Assembly (NCBI GenBank): GCA_937870635.1
Contig: CALMZP010000031.1
Coordinates: forward strand, 62,001 to 126,000
DNA: 64,000 bases
Direction of reading: 5' to 3'
Origin: an uncultured Acidobacteriota bacterium
GTDB lineage: Bacteria; Acidobacteriota; Thermoanaerobaculia; Gp7-AA8
The notes under the pieces: generated by a model
Told to the model about the DNA's origin: nothing
The model's input: only the letters and a program-made list of their open reading frames with translations
Databases searched by the model: none
Program-made: the position numbers and the translations under genes
In this document: piece by piece, positions 23,766-32,215 of the stretch
Layout: each line of letters begins with the position of its first letter
Numbering within the stretch: the stretch's first letter is position 1

Positions 23766-26700
23766 GAGATTTCTCCTTCGATTTGTTCTTCGCCGCGGAG
23801 GCCCGAGGGTTTGAGCCGGCCGAGGCGTAAGTCTCGTTGTTTCATGATGAGAAAAATGATCGGCGTCACGAGCAGAACGTGAATCGTCGATGTGACCATC
23901 CCGCCGATGAGCGGAACCGCGATCGGCTTCATGACGTCCGAACCGGTGCCCGTCGCCCAGAGCAGCGGCAGCAGGCCGATGACGGTGGTCGCTACGGTCA
24001 TGATCTTGGGCCTCACACGAAGCAAGGCCCCTTCCACGGTGGCGTTGAAGACAGTCTCTCCCGTGAGAGGGCCCTTCATCATCTCCCGGTCGAGGGCTTC
24101 GTGAAGGTAGAGGACCATGACCACGCCTGTCTGAACGGCCACGCCGTAAAGGGCGATGAAGCCTACCCAGACCGCGACCGACCAGTTGAAGCCGTAGATC
24201 CACATCAGGTACACGCCGCCGATGAGGGCGAACGGAACCGACAGCATGACCAGCGACGCTTCCACGGCCGAGTGGAACGTGAAGTAGAGGATGACGAAAA
24301 TGATGACGAAGACGAGCGGCAGCACGATCTGCAGCCGCTGGCGGGCGTGAATCTGGTCTTCGTACTGTCCCGAGAACTGGAGTGAATAACCAGGCGGCAG
24401 CGTGAGCTGCCGATCGAGGGCGCGCCGCGCCTCGGTCACGAACGTTCCCATGTCGCGGCCGCGGACGTTGAGCTGCACCAGTGAGCGGATCTGGCCGTTC
24501 TCGGAGTTGATCATCGCCGGGCCGGGCGCGGACTCGATCTTCGCCAGCTGGCCGAGGGGAAGCTGAATGGCGGCCTCGCCGCGGGGGATCGTGATCAGAA
24601 GGTTCTGGAGAGCCGCCAGGTCGTCACGGTAATCGGCGAGGTAGCGAACCTGCACCGGATAGCGCGCGCGACCCTCGACCGTCCACGTGACATTGCTGCC
24701 GCCGATTGCCGTCTCGATTGCATCGAGCACGACACCGACCGGAATGCCCTGGCGGGCGATGGCGTCGCGATCGACCTCGATGTTCAGGTACTGGCCGCCG
24801 GTCGTGCGCTCGGTGTAGAGGTCGACCGCGCCGGGGATGGTCCGGAGGATGGATTCGGCCTTCAGCGCCAGTGTCTCGAGCGTCTTCAGATCCGATCCGT
24901 AAATCTTCACCCCCAGCGTCGTGCGAACACCGGTGTTGAGCATGTCGATGCGGTTGATGATCGGCTGCGTCCACGCGTTCGTGACGCCCGGGATCTGCAG
25001 CTTCTCGTTGAGATCCTGGATGATCGAGTCTTTCGTCGTGCCGGCCGGCCACTGGCTCTTTGGCTTCAGCTCGATGATCGTTTCGAACATCGAGATCGGC
25101 GCCGGATCCGTGGCCGTCTCGGCACGCCCGACTTTTCCAAGGACGTAAGCGACGGCCGGATGGCTGGCAATGACCTTGTCCTGCACCTGGATGATCCGCC
25201 GCGCTTCGGTGATGTTGATCGCCGGCAGCGTCACCGGCATGTACAACAGCATCCCCTCGTCCAGCGGCGGCATGAACTCCGTGCCGAGGCTCATCATCAT
25301 GGGGATGGTGATGAGGAGGGCGATGACGTTGATGGCGATCATCGTCTTCCTGTTGCGAAGCGACCAGCGCAGGAATGGCTCGTATGCACGGGCGAAGAAG
25401 CGGCTGATGGGATTCTCGCTCTCCGGGCGCATCCGTCCGCGCATGAAGAACGTCATGAGCACGGGCACGAGCGTAATTGCCAGGAGTGAGGCGCCGATCA
25501 TCGCGAACGTCTTCGTGTAGGCGAGGGGAGTGAAGAGCTTTCCTTCACGACCCGTCAGGAGAAACACCGGAAGGAACGAGGCGATCATGACCAGAAGCGA
25601 TCCGAAGATGGCCGGACCGACCTGCTGCGAGGCGCGGATGATCGTATTGACGCGCATGTCCTCGTCGGGTTTTGCGCCCGAGGCGAGCACTTTCCCGTAC
25701 GTGCCCTCCGCGAGGTGACGGTATGCGTTCTCGACCATGACGATCGAGGCGTCGACGATCTCGCCGATCGCGAGCGCCACGCCGCCAAGGGACATGATGT
25801 TGGACGTGATGCCGAAGCGGTACATCAGCACGAAACTGATGAGCGCCGACAGAGGAAGTCCGACGAGCACCGTGACGGCGGATCCGAAGTGGAAGAGGAA
25901 AACGACGACGACGAGAGAGACGATGATCCCTTCCTCGATCAGCGCTTCCTTGAGCGTGTCGACCGCTCGTTCGATGAGCTCGGAGCGGTCGTAAGCCGTC
26001 CGGACGGTGACGCCGGCCGGGAGACCACTCTTCAGTTCTTCGAGGCGCGCCTTCACGCGGTCGATGACCGCCTTTGCGTTCTCGCCGTATCGCGCCACGA
26101 TGATGCCGCCGACGGCCTCACCGTTGCCGTTCTCTTCGAGGAGACCGCGTCGGATGTCGGTGCCGAGGCTGATCGTGCCGAGGGAGGAGAGGTAGATGGG
26201 AGTGCCACCGGGAGCGGCGACGACGATCGTCTCGAGGTCGGCGACATCCTTCACGTAGCCGATGCCGCGCACGATGTACTCGCTCTGTCCGACCTGGATG
26301 AGGCGGCCGCCGACGTCGTTGTTCGATCGCCGAACGGCATCGATGACCTGGTCGAGCGAGATTCCGCGCGCCGCCATCCGGATCGGGTCGAGGTTGACCT
26401 GGTACTGCTTGACGAACCCGCCGACCGATGCCACTTCGGCCACGCCGTCGACCGACTGCAGGCCGAGCTTCAGATACCAGTCCTGAATCGATCGAAGCTG
26501 CCCGAGGTCGTGTGTCTTCGACTGCAGCGTGTACCAGAAGACGTGGCCTACGCCGGTGCCTTCGGGCCCGAGACGGGGAGTGGCGCCTTCGGGGAGGAGG
26601 CCGCTGATGTAGTTGAGGCGTTCCAAGACGCGCGTGCGAGCCCAGTAGATGTCGACGTCGTCGCGGAAGATGACGTAGACGAGTGAGAAACCGAACATCG

Positions 26701-26956
26701 ACTGCGCGCGGACCGCTTTCAGATTCGGGAGTCCCTGCAGGTTCGAGGCGAGGGGGTAGGTGATCTGATCCTCGACCAGCTGAGGTGCCCGGCCCGGCCA
26801 GTCAACGTAGACGATGACCTGGTTATCGGAGATGTCGGGAATGGCGTCGAGCGGCGTGCGCAGCGTGGCGATCGCGCCGGCGACGATGAGCACCGCGTAC
26901 GCCACGAGGACGATGAACCGGTTTCGAGCGGAGAGCTCGATGAGTTTGCGGATCAT
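23762..26956 (-). CDS. cusA: HME-RND metal efflux pump, CusA/CzcA type
   Basis: A 1064-aa inner-membrane proton-driven pump that exports metal from cytoplasm/periplasm through CusB and CusC. It begins MIRKLIELSARNRFIVL with the family sequence TPLDAIPDISDNQVIV and the Cu-type YPLASNLQGLPNLKAVRAQSMFG. Twelve hydrophobic segments are apparent in two halves. Conserved acidic residues in TM4 (GEIVDASIVMVENAYR) mark the proton relay. The likely substrate is Cu(I)/Ag(I), given the CusB metal domain and cupredoxin, but Zn/Co/Cd cannot be excluded. The track start at 27034 translates a P1 repeat and is not used. Confidence 0.93.
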   Translation of the reverse strand: MIRKLIELSARNRFIVLVAYAVLIVAGAIATLRTPLDAIPDISDNQVIVYVDWPGRAPQLVEDQITYPLASNLQGLPNLKAVRAQSMFGFSLVYVIFRDDVDIYWARTRVLERLNYISGLLPEGATPRLGPEGTGVGHVFWYTLQSKTHDLGQLRSIQDWYLKLGLQSVDGVAEVASVGGFVKQYQVNLDPIRMAARGISLDQVIDAVRRSNNDVGGRLIQVGQSEYIVRGIGYVKDVADLETIVVAAPGGTPIYLSSLGTISLGTDIRRGLLEENGNGEAVGGIIVARYGENAKAVIDRVKARLEELKSGLPAGVTVRTAYDRSELIERAVDTLKEALIEEGIIVSLVVVVFLFHFGSAVTVLVGLPLSALISFVLMYRFGITSNIMSLGGVALAIGEIVDASIVMVENAYRHLAEGTYGKVLASGAKPDEDMRVNTIIRASQQVGPAIFGSLLVMIASFLPVFLLTGREGKLFTPLAYTKTFAMIGASLLAITLVPVLMTFFMRGRMRPESENPISRFFARAYEPFLRWSLRNRKTMIAINVIALLITIPMMMSLGTEFMPPLDEGMLLYMPVTLPAINITEARRIIQVQDKVIASHPAVAYVLGKVGRAETATDPAPISMFETIIELKPKSQWPAGTTKDSIIQDLNEKLQIPGVTNAWTQPIINRIDMLNTGVRTTLGVKIYGSDLKTLETLALKAESILRTIPGAVDLYTERTTGGQYLNIEVDRDAIARQGIPVGVVLDAIETAIGGSNVTWTVEGRARYPVQVRYLADYRDDLAALQNLLITIPRGEAAIQLPLGQLAKIESAPGPAMINSENGQIRSLVQLNVRGRDMGTFVTEARRALDRQLTLPPGYSLQFSGQYEDQIHARQRLQIVLPLVFVIIFVILYFTFHSAVEASLVMLSVPFALIGGVYLMWIYGFNWSVAVWVGFIALYGVAVQTGVVMVLYLHEALDREMMKGPLTGETVFNATVEGALLRVRPKIMTVATTVIGLLPLLWATGTGSDVMKPIAVPLIGGMVTSTIHVLLVTPIIFLIMKQRDLRLGRLKPSGLRGEEQIEGEIS

Positions 26957-26957
26957 G

Positions 26958-28277
26958 TCAGTGTCCCCGGTGCGGATCGGCGGTAGTGGTCGCGGTCGCG
27001 GGCGAGGTCGCCCGCGCTCCACCGGACGTCGCACCCCTCAGCTGTGCTTCTGAATCGAGGAGGAAGCCGCCTTCGGCGACGACCTTCTCGCCTCCCGTCA
27101 GGCCGGCCTGGATCACGATCGATTCGCCATGGCGCTCGCCTACCGTGACTTCGCGAGGCTGATACGTGCCGGGCGCGGTCTCGATCCAGACAAACTGCCG
27201 CTGCCCGCGGTCGACCACGACGGATTTCGGGACCATGATGTGCGCCGGCGCGGCGGGACCGACGATCCTGGCGCTGACGTACATGTCCGGCTTGAGGAGC
27301 ATGTTCGGATTCGCAAGCTCGACTCGGACGCGGGCCGTGCGGGTCTCCCCGGCGAGGAACGGTTGGATGAACGACACGACGCCGGGGAATGCGATGCCCG
27401 GAACGGCCGGCGTCGTGATCGTCACCTGCTGGCCGATCGTGATGCCGGGAAGCTGCTGTTCGTAGACATCGGCTTCGACCCATACGACGGAAAGGTCGAC
27501 GATCTCGAGGAGCGGCTGTCCCTGCGTGACGTACTGCTGCGGGACGACGAGTTTCTGCGTGACCACGCCCGCTACGGGCGACGTCACCGTCGTCGTGTAG
27601 AGAGGCTTGCCGCCCTGCTCGAGCTGACGGATCTGCGCGTTGGTCATGCCAAAGAGCAGGAGGCGCCGGCGCGTGGATTCGACGAGATCGTCGGAGGCAC
27701 TGCGTGCGTCGGCGAAGCCGGCTTTGCGCATGCGCTCGCGGTTTGCCAGGGACAGCAGATACTCCTGCTGCGTCGAGAACAGATCGGGCGAATAGATCGC
27801 GGCCACGGCCTGGCCGCGCCGCACGGTGTCGCCGGTGAAATTGACGTAGAGGCGTTCGATGCGGCCCGCCGCGTAGGCGGTCACCTGCGCCACGCGCCGT
27901 TCATCGATGGTGACCCGGCCGGTCGTCACCAGCTCGCCGGTGTGCGTTGACGGCGACACGAGAATGGTCTTCACGTTCGCCGTGACCCGCTGCTCGGGCG
28001 AGAGCGAGATCGCGGCGACCGACGGATCGAGTGACCCCGATCCCGCAAGTTGCGCCGCAGAGGGATCGACCGCCGTTGCGGGCGGGCGTTTGACGAGTGC
28101 CATGCCGCAGATCGGGCAGCTGCCCGGCTGGTCGGAGGTGACCGTCGGATGCATCGGACAGAAATAGACGTCGCCGTGAGCGTGATCGTCCGATGCGGAC
28201 CGGTAGTAGAAGATTCCTGCGGCGGCGATGGCCACGATAGCGATCGCCGCGACTGCGATTTTCATTCTGGGATTCAT
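26958..28277 (-). CDS. cusB: RND periplasmic adaptor, CusB type with heavy-metal-binding domain
   Basis: A 439-aa membrane-fusion protein. An N-terminal membrane anchor is followed by a heavy-metal-binding domain (YFCPMHP...CPICGMALV), then the hairpin/lipoyl/beta-barrel adaptor core (GRIERLYVNFTGDTVRRGQ; SPVAGVV; VVDRGQRQFVWIE). The start ATG at 28277 overlaps the cusC stop (TGATG). The C-terminus ends GARATSPATATTTADPHRGH, where GARATSPA comes from a P1 palindrome. His residues at the end may still bind metal. Confidence 0.92.
   Translation of the reverse strand: MNPRMKIAVAAIAIVAIAAAGIFYYRSASDDHAHGDVYFCPMHPTVTSDQPGSCPICGMALVKRPPATAVDPSAAQLAGSGSLDPSVAAISLSPEQRVTANVKTILVSPSTHTGELVTTGRVTIDERRVAQVTAYAAGRIERLYVNFTGDTVRRGQAVAAIYSPDLFSTQQEYLLSLANRERMRKAGFADARSASDDLVESTRRRLLLFGMTNAQIRQLEQGGKPLYTTTVTSPVAGVVTQKLVVPQQYVTQGQPLLEIVDLSVVWVEADVYEQQLPGITIGQQVTITTPAVPGIAFPGVVSFIQPFLAGETRTARVRVELANPNMLLKPDMYVSARIVGPAAPAHIMVPKSVVVDRGQRQFVWIETAPGTYQPREVTVGERHGESIVIQAGLTGGEKVVAEGGFLLDSEAQLRGATSGGARATSPATATTTADPHRGH
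26997..27022. repeat. P1 palindromic repeat in frame at the cusB 3' end
   Basis: CGCGGGCGAGGTCGCCCGCG followed by CTCCAC. It reads G-A-R-A-T-S-P-A in CusB, 19 residues before the stop. Confidence 0.92.
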
Positions 28278-29566
28278 CACATGCCCCCTGTCCGGGCGGC
28301 CGAAGAGGAACGCGGTGCGGATCCTCCGGCGGCACTCGAGCCGGCACCCTTGAGGATCGCCTCGTAATCGACGATCGCCTTGATGTGCTCGGCGAGGTAC
28401 TGGTAGTAGTCGAGCTGCAGGCGGAGATAGGTCGTCTCCGCGTTGAGAATCGAATCGAACATCGTCTTGCCTGTCTGGTACGACGACAGTGTCGACTCGA
28501 ACGCCAGCCGGGCCTGCGGCACGAGCACTTCTTCGTGCAGGCCGAGCTGTTCATTGGCCTGCTCGTGCGCGGCGGCCGCTGCGCCGAGACCGGCCGCGAG
28601 CTGGCGGCGGAGCTCATCGAGGCGACGCGCGGTCACCTCACGGTCGGCGATCGCGGAGCGAATCTGCGGTTCGATGATGGAGTTGCGCCGGAACGGAATC
28701 TCGACGGTGGCCACGACGCTGAACATGTCGGTCTGCGTGCGGCGATATCCATAGGATGCCTCGACCCCGATGTCGGGTCGTCGCTGAAGACGAGCTAGCT
28801 GAACGAGCGCGTTCTGGCGTTCGATATCGAGCTCGAGAGCTTTGATTGCCGGATGGCTCTCCGGCACTGCGCCCACCACATCGATCTCGCGGCGCTCGGT
28901 CGTATGCGGAAGGTGCAGACGCGGCACCTCCGTTGCCGTGGACAGACCGACAAGCGGGAGGAGGCGCGCCAGGGCGATGTTGCGCGCGCCGCGAAGCGTC
29001 AGGATCTGGTGCTCCAGATTGCTCTTCTCCAGCTGGGCCCGGATCACTTCGGCCTGAATCGCATTCCCGACTTCGTAACGCACGCGCGCCGAGTCGATGA
29101 TTGCGTCGATCAGGCTTCGCACTTCTTCCGCAGCCGAGATCTGGCTGTCGGCGGCGGCGGCGTCGTACCACGCCATGAGGGTGTCGCGTTCGATCTCCGC
29201 GCGCGCCGCGATGATCTGCTGCTCGAGCGCCCGCGCTTCAAGGTCAGCGACGGACCTTCGCGTGCGGCGCTTTTCGCCGCTCGTAAACGTCTGCTGGGCG
29301 CCGAGCATGTACATCGTCATCATCTCGTCGTCGGAGAGGTCGACCTGCTTGTTCTGCACGCCGGCCATCGCCATCGGGTTCGGCAGCGCGCCAGCCGGCC
29401 CAATCCGTTCGCGAGCCGCCGAGACTTCGGTCTGAAGGCGGAGGATGGTGGGGTTGTTGTCGAGCGCCGCTGCGACGACGGACTGCGGGTCAGCCCAGTC
29501 GACGGCATAGGCCGGCGCGGTCACCGCGCACGCGGCAACGAAGAGCAAAGCTCCGGGGAATCTCAT
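28277..29566 (-). CDS. cusC: outer-membrane efflux protein, TolC/CusC family
   Basis: A 429-aa protein with a Sec signal (FPGALLFVAACAVTAPAYA). Two structural repeats of the TolC fold are visible from the heptad-rich helices (EKRRTRRSVADLEARALEQQI; VIRAQLEKSNLEHQI; and later LAFESTLSSYQTGKTMFDSIL with YLRLQLDYYQYLAEHI). It forms the outer-membrane exit duct for CusAB. The start ATG 29566 has GGAG five bases upstream; the track Met is two codons earlier. It is first of the structural cus genes after the small Cys-rich gene. Confidence 0.9.
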   Translation of the reverse strand: MRFPGALLFVAACAVTAPAYAVDWADPQSVVAAALDNNPTILRLQTEVSAARERIGPAGALPNPMAMAGVQNKQVDLSDDEMMTMYMLGAQQTFTSGEKRRTRRSVADLEARALEQQIIAARAEIERDTLMAWYDAAAADSQISAAEEVRSLIDAIIDSARVRYEVGNAIQAEVIRAQLEKSNLEHQILTLRGARNIALARLLPLVGLSTATEVPRLHLPHTTERREIDVVGAVPESHPAIKALELDIERQNALVQLARLQRRPDIGVEASYGYRRTQTDMFSVVATVEIPFRRNSIIEPQIRSAIADREVTARRLDELRRQLAAGLGAAAAAHEQANEQLGLHEEVLVPQARLAFESTLSSYQTGKTMFDSILNAETTYLRLQLDYYQYLAEHIKAIVDYEAILKGAGSSAAGGSAPRSSSAARTGGM

Positions 29567-29611
29567 GAACACTCCTTGGACGTCTGAAGGAAAGGGCGGG
29601 GAGCCCGGTGA

Positions 29612-29950
29612 TCAGATCAGGAGCGTGGCAATCAGGGCGAGGCGGACGCGGGTGGGGGGAGGGGCTGATTCTTCGGCGGTGAAGGGGAGCACTGCGGCGT
29701 CGGCTACGTCGTCCGAAGCGATCTCGAGGTCGGCCGCGACGACAGTCGGGGCCGGAACGGGGTCAGCGCTCTTCGGCTGCCGCGCGGGTGACGGTGCCGC
29801 GCAGATCGTCGGCGCGCAGCAGTTCATCGGCGCGGCGAACCGGTCGTCTCCGCCGGCGCAGCAGGGCGAGGTCGCGCAGGCGCTGGCAATGAGCGCAGCC
29901 GGCGGCGCAAACACCGCAAGCAGCAACGCGAACGCAAGAGCGCGCTTCAT
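29612..29950 (-). CDS. small exported Cys-rich protein at head of cus operon
   Basis: A 112-aa protein with a signal peptide (MKRALAFALLLAVFAPPAALIASA), then six Cys in about 25 residues (CATSPCC...NCCAPTIC). A Pro/Ala-rich linker leads to the hydrophobic end VRLALIATLLI. Metal sequestration is plausible from the Cys clusters and position but is not shown. The ATG at 29950 is preferred over the track start, which falls in an upstream repeat. Confidence 0.65.
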   Translation of the reverse strand: MKRALAFALLLAVFAPPAALIASACATSPCCAGGDDRFAAPMNCCAPTICAAPSPARQPKSADPVPAPTVVAADLEIASDDVADAAVLPFTAEESAPPPTRVRLALIATLLI

Positions 29951-29991
29951 CAGTGATGCAGATGTCGAAAGCGGCCTCATTTGTTCCCGGT

Positions 29992-30045
29992 ACGTCATGG
30001 TGTCAGGTCTGGATATAGGACGTTTCTTCCAGAAGAGATGTGTCG
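29992..30045. repeat. half copy of the P3 long palindrome
   Basis: ACGTCATGGTGTCAGGTCTG matches the outer arm of the perfect palindrome at 53384-53488. The sequence then diverges, with only TTGACAC as a hint of the return arm. It lies in the region upstream of the cus operon, so it may overlap its promoter. Confidence 0.75.
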
Positions 30046-30077
30046 GTTGACACAGGATCTGCCCGTGGCGGGATAGG

Positions 30078-30097
30078 ACGCGGGCGAGGTCGCCCGC
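30078..30097. repeat. P1 palindromic repeat, decayed
   Basis: ACGCGGGCGAGGTCGCCCGC without the terminal CTCCAC. It lies just before the A-type carrier gene's stop. No gene is seen in 29951-30110. Confidence 0.7.
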
Positions 30098-30110
30098 CGA
30101 ACGGCGTCAC

Positions 30111-30398
30111 CTATCCGCACCAGACCGCGGTCACCGCATCGGGGTGGTCGAGCACATAGCCATCCTCGGCGGGGTCGTACTCGATCACCGCCCCGTCGAG
30201 TCGCGACGCGGCCATGTTGTCGAGGGCCACATGGACCGCGCCGACGTCCACCACCTGGTCACCGTCGTTCGGAGCGTCGGCGTAGCTCAGCCGGTAGCCG
30301 CTGCCGCCGCATCCGGTCGTGAAAGCGATGCGCAGAATCCGGCCATCGAGATTGGACTGCAGATGCTGCGCGGCTTCCGGGGAAAGGGACAGGTTCAT
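30111..30398 (-). CDS. A-type Fe-S carrier-like (HesB/IscA) protein with incomplete Cys set
   Basis: A 95-aa HesB-fold protein (LSPEAAQHLQ; LRIAFTTGCGGSGYRLSYAD; VEYDPAEDGYVLDHP-like end). IscA/ErpA proteins hold clusters with one internal Cys plus a C-terminal C-x-C. Here C30 is present but the end reads AVTAVWCG, so only one of the two terminal Cys remains. It may bind clusters differently or serve another role. It overlaps the ferritin-like gene by 4 bp and lies in the lipoate/Fe-S block. Confidence 0.75.
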   Translation of the reverse strand: MNLSLSPEAAQHLQSNLDGRILRIAFTTGCGGSGYRLSYADAPNDGDQVVDVGAVHVALDNMAASRLDGAVIEYDPAEDGYVLDHPDAVTAVWCG

Positions 30399-30904
30399 GC
30401 CGTTGGAGAACCATGCACAATCCGGTCCTCGGCGTCTTCACGCTTGAACCAGTCCCCATCCAGCTTGATCAACTCCAGCTCGCGCTCCAGCTCGACGACA
30501 TGGGCGCGCTTCGAAGACATGAGATAGACGAGGAAGTGACGGTCACGGGGGCCGGCCGCGCGGCTCCACTCGCCAAGTTTTTTCTCCATCGTCCGCTCGC
30601 GGGCGATGAGGAACTCAGTGGTCTCGCGGTACGACATGCTGCCTTCGAGGATGTCCTGGAAAAGGAGATCGCCGCCTAGGGTCACGCGCACGCGCGACTC
30701 ACCGATGGCGGCAATCTTCTTCTCGATGAGGTCACGCGTTCCGCGCTCGTCCTCCGCGAACTGCTTGAACATCGTCGCGACCATGGGATTCGGCAGATTC
30801 TCAGCGAGTTTCTGAAAGGTCTTGTACGCCTCGATGGTGTATTGCATGAGGAGGCCGAGGTGCTGCTGGCTCAGGGTGGCATTCGGTGTTTCGACTGTTG
30901 TCAT
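30395..30904 (-). CDS. ferritin-like/rubrerythrin-like four-helix protein
   Basis: A 169-aa all-helical protein. Acidic/His positions are spread over four predicted helices (LLMQYTIEAYKTFQKLAE; MFKQFAEDERGTRDLIEKK; FLIARERTMEKKLGEWS; MSSKRAHVVELERELELIKLD). This resembles ferritin-like domains, but the paired E-x2-H metal motifs are not classic, so iron binding is a guess. The ATG at 30904 is used. Its place between ferredoxin and the HesB-like gene suggests a part in iron/Fe-S handling. Confidence 0.55.
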   Translation of the reverse strand: MTTVETPNATLSQQHLGLLMQYTIEAYKTFQKLAENLPNPMVATMFKQFAEDERGTRDLIEKKIAAIGESRVRVTLGGDLLFQDILEGSMSYRETTEFLIARERTMEKKLGEWSRAAGPRDRHFLVYLMSSKRAHVVELERELELIKLDGDWFKREDAEDRIVHGSPTA

Positions 30905-30929
30905 CTTCAAGTCACTTTCGGGTCGCGTT

Positions 30930-31208
30930 CTACTCGATCTTCGCTACTTTCACAACCACATCCCCCACCAGTTTCGCCTGACAGGAGAGGCGGTAGGGGG
31001 GCTCGAGCTCCTTGTAGGTTTCGTCCGGGGTAGGCGGCGTCAGGTTCTGCCAGCCCTGGCAGACCTCGATCCTGCAGGTCCCGCACGCGCCGTCACCTCC
31101 GCAAACCTGGCTGACCTTGACGCCGAGGGCTCCGGCGATGGAAAGCACCGTTTTGCCGGCGGGGAACTCACCGCTTTTCGACTCGTCTTCGAAGGTCACC
31201 CGGGGCAT
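30930..31208 (-). CDS. [2Fe-2S] ferredoxin
   Basis: A 92-aa plant-type ferredoxin. Ligands are C-G-G-D-G-A-C-G-T-C (C-x5-C-x2-C) and a fourth Cys in RLSCQAKLVGD. It is located directly downstream of lipA, so it may supply electrons to the radical-SAM reaction or other Fe-S enzymes of the block. Confidence 0.9.
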   Translation of the reverse strand: MPRVTFEDESKSGEFPAGKTVLSIAGALGVKVSQVCGGDGACGTCRIEVCQGWQNLTPPTPDETYKELEPPYRLSCQAKLVGDVVVKVAKIE

Positions 31209-31228
31209 GCGCGCGGCGATTCTATTCG

Positions 31229-31331
31229 AGGGTCAGAGCTTCGGTTCTCGGTTTCTCGACAAGCGGGAGAACGGATGTCGTTTCCCAGATTCTCCGCTTG
31301 TAGAGAAACCGAGAACCGAAGCTCTGACCCT
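31229..31331. repeat. long near-perfect palindrome (P4 type) between lipA and ferredoxin
   Basis: The outer arm AGGGTCAGAGCTTCGGTTCT continues through CTCGGTTTCTC and an inner AGCGGGAGAA. The complement returns and ends GAACCGAAGCTCTGACCCT. The outer GAGGGTCA is shared with the palindrome at 33298, but the inner sequence differs. Its right end coincides with the lipA stop codon. Confidence 0.92.
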
Positions 31332-32215
31332 CAACGGAGTGCGCGATGGGCCATATAGGAGCTGCGGACGAGCGGCGCGGACTCGACGTGGTGAAAGCCG
31401 AGCGCTCTGGCTTCCCGGCCCAGCTCGGCGAACTCCTCAGGGGTGTAGTAGCGGCGCACCGGGTGATGATTCCCGGTGGGTGCGAGGTACTGGCCGAGCG
31501 TGAAGATGTCGACCCCACACTCCCGCAGGTCCCTCGCCGCCGCGATCACTTCATCCTCGGTTTCTCCGAGGCCGAGCATGATGCTCGATTTGGTGAGCAT
31601 GCCGTCGAACCGTTCCTCGCTTGCCCAGCGGAGGATGTCGAGCGACTGGCGGTACTTCGCCACCGGCCTCACCTGCGGATAGAGACGCGGAACCGTCTCG
31701 ACGTTGTGCGCGAGTACTTCGGGGCGCGACGCGATCACGGTGCGGAGGGCCTCACGGCTTCCTTCGAAGTCGGAGACCAGCACCTCGACGGCCGCGCCGG
31801 TGCGCGAACGCACCGCTTCGACCGTGCGCGCGACGTGGTCCGCGCCGCCATCGGGCATGTCGTCGCGATTGACCATCGTGATCACGGCGTGCTGAACCTG
31901 CATCTTCTCGACGGCCTCGGCCACACGACGCGGCTCATCGGGGTCGGCCAGCAGCGGTTTGCCTTTGCCGACCGCGCAGAACGTGCAGCGCCGCGTGCAG
32001 ATCTCGCCGAGGATCATGAAGGTGGCCGTGCCTGCGTTCCAGCATTCGAAGATGTTGGGGCAGCGCGCTTCCTGACAGACGGTGTTGAGGGCGAGATCGT
32101 TCATCAGCTTCGAGACGGGAAGCTGATCGAGGTCGCCGGGGACGCGGATCTTCAGCCAGTCCGGACGGTGTCCGGCCCGGCGGTTGATTGGCTTGCTGTC
32201 AGGTTGGGAGCTCAT
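31331..32215 (-). CDS. lipA: lipoyl synthase
   Basis: A radical-SAM enzyme inserting two sulfurs into octanoyl groups. The auxiliary [4Fe-4S] ligands are in C-Q-E-A-R-C-P-N-I-F-E-C (C-x4-C-x5-C) and the SAM cluster in C-T-R-R-C-T-F-C (C-x3-C-x2-C). The C-terminal serine cluster ligand is in the R-S-S-Y motif (LVRSSYMAH). The length is 294 aa from the ATG at 32215, which overlaps the lipB stop (ATGA), so lipB-lipA are coupled. Confidence 0.96.
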   Translation of the reverse strand: MSSQPDSKPINRRAGHRPDWLKIRVPGDLDQLPVSKLMNDLALNTVCQEARCPNIFECWNAGTATFMILGEICTRRCTFCAVGKGKPLLADPDEPRRVAEAVEKMQVQHAVITMVNRDDMPDGGADHVARTVEAVRSRTGAAVEVLVSDFEGSREALRTVIASRPEVLAHNVETVPRLYPQVRPVAKYRQSLDILRWASEERFDGMLTKSSIMLGLGETEDEVIAAARDLRECGVDIFTLGQYLAPTGNHHPVRRYYTPEEFAELGREARALGFHHVESAPLVRSSYMAHRALR

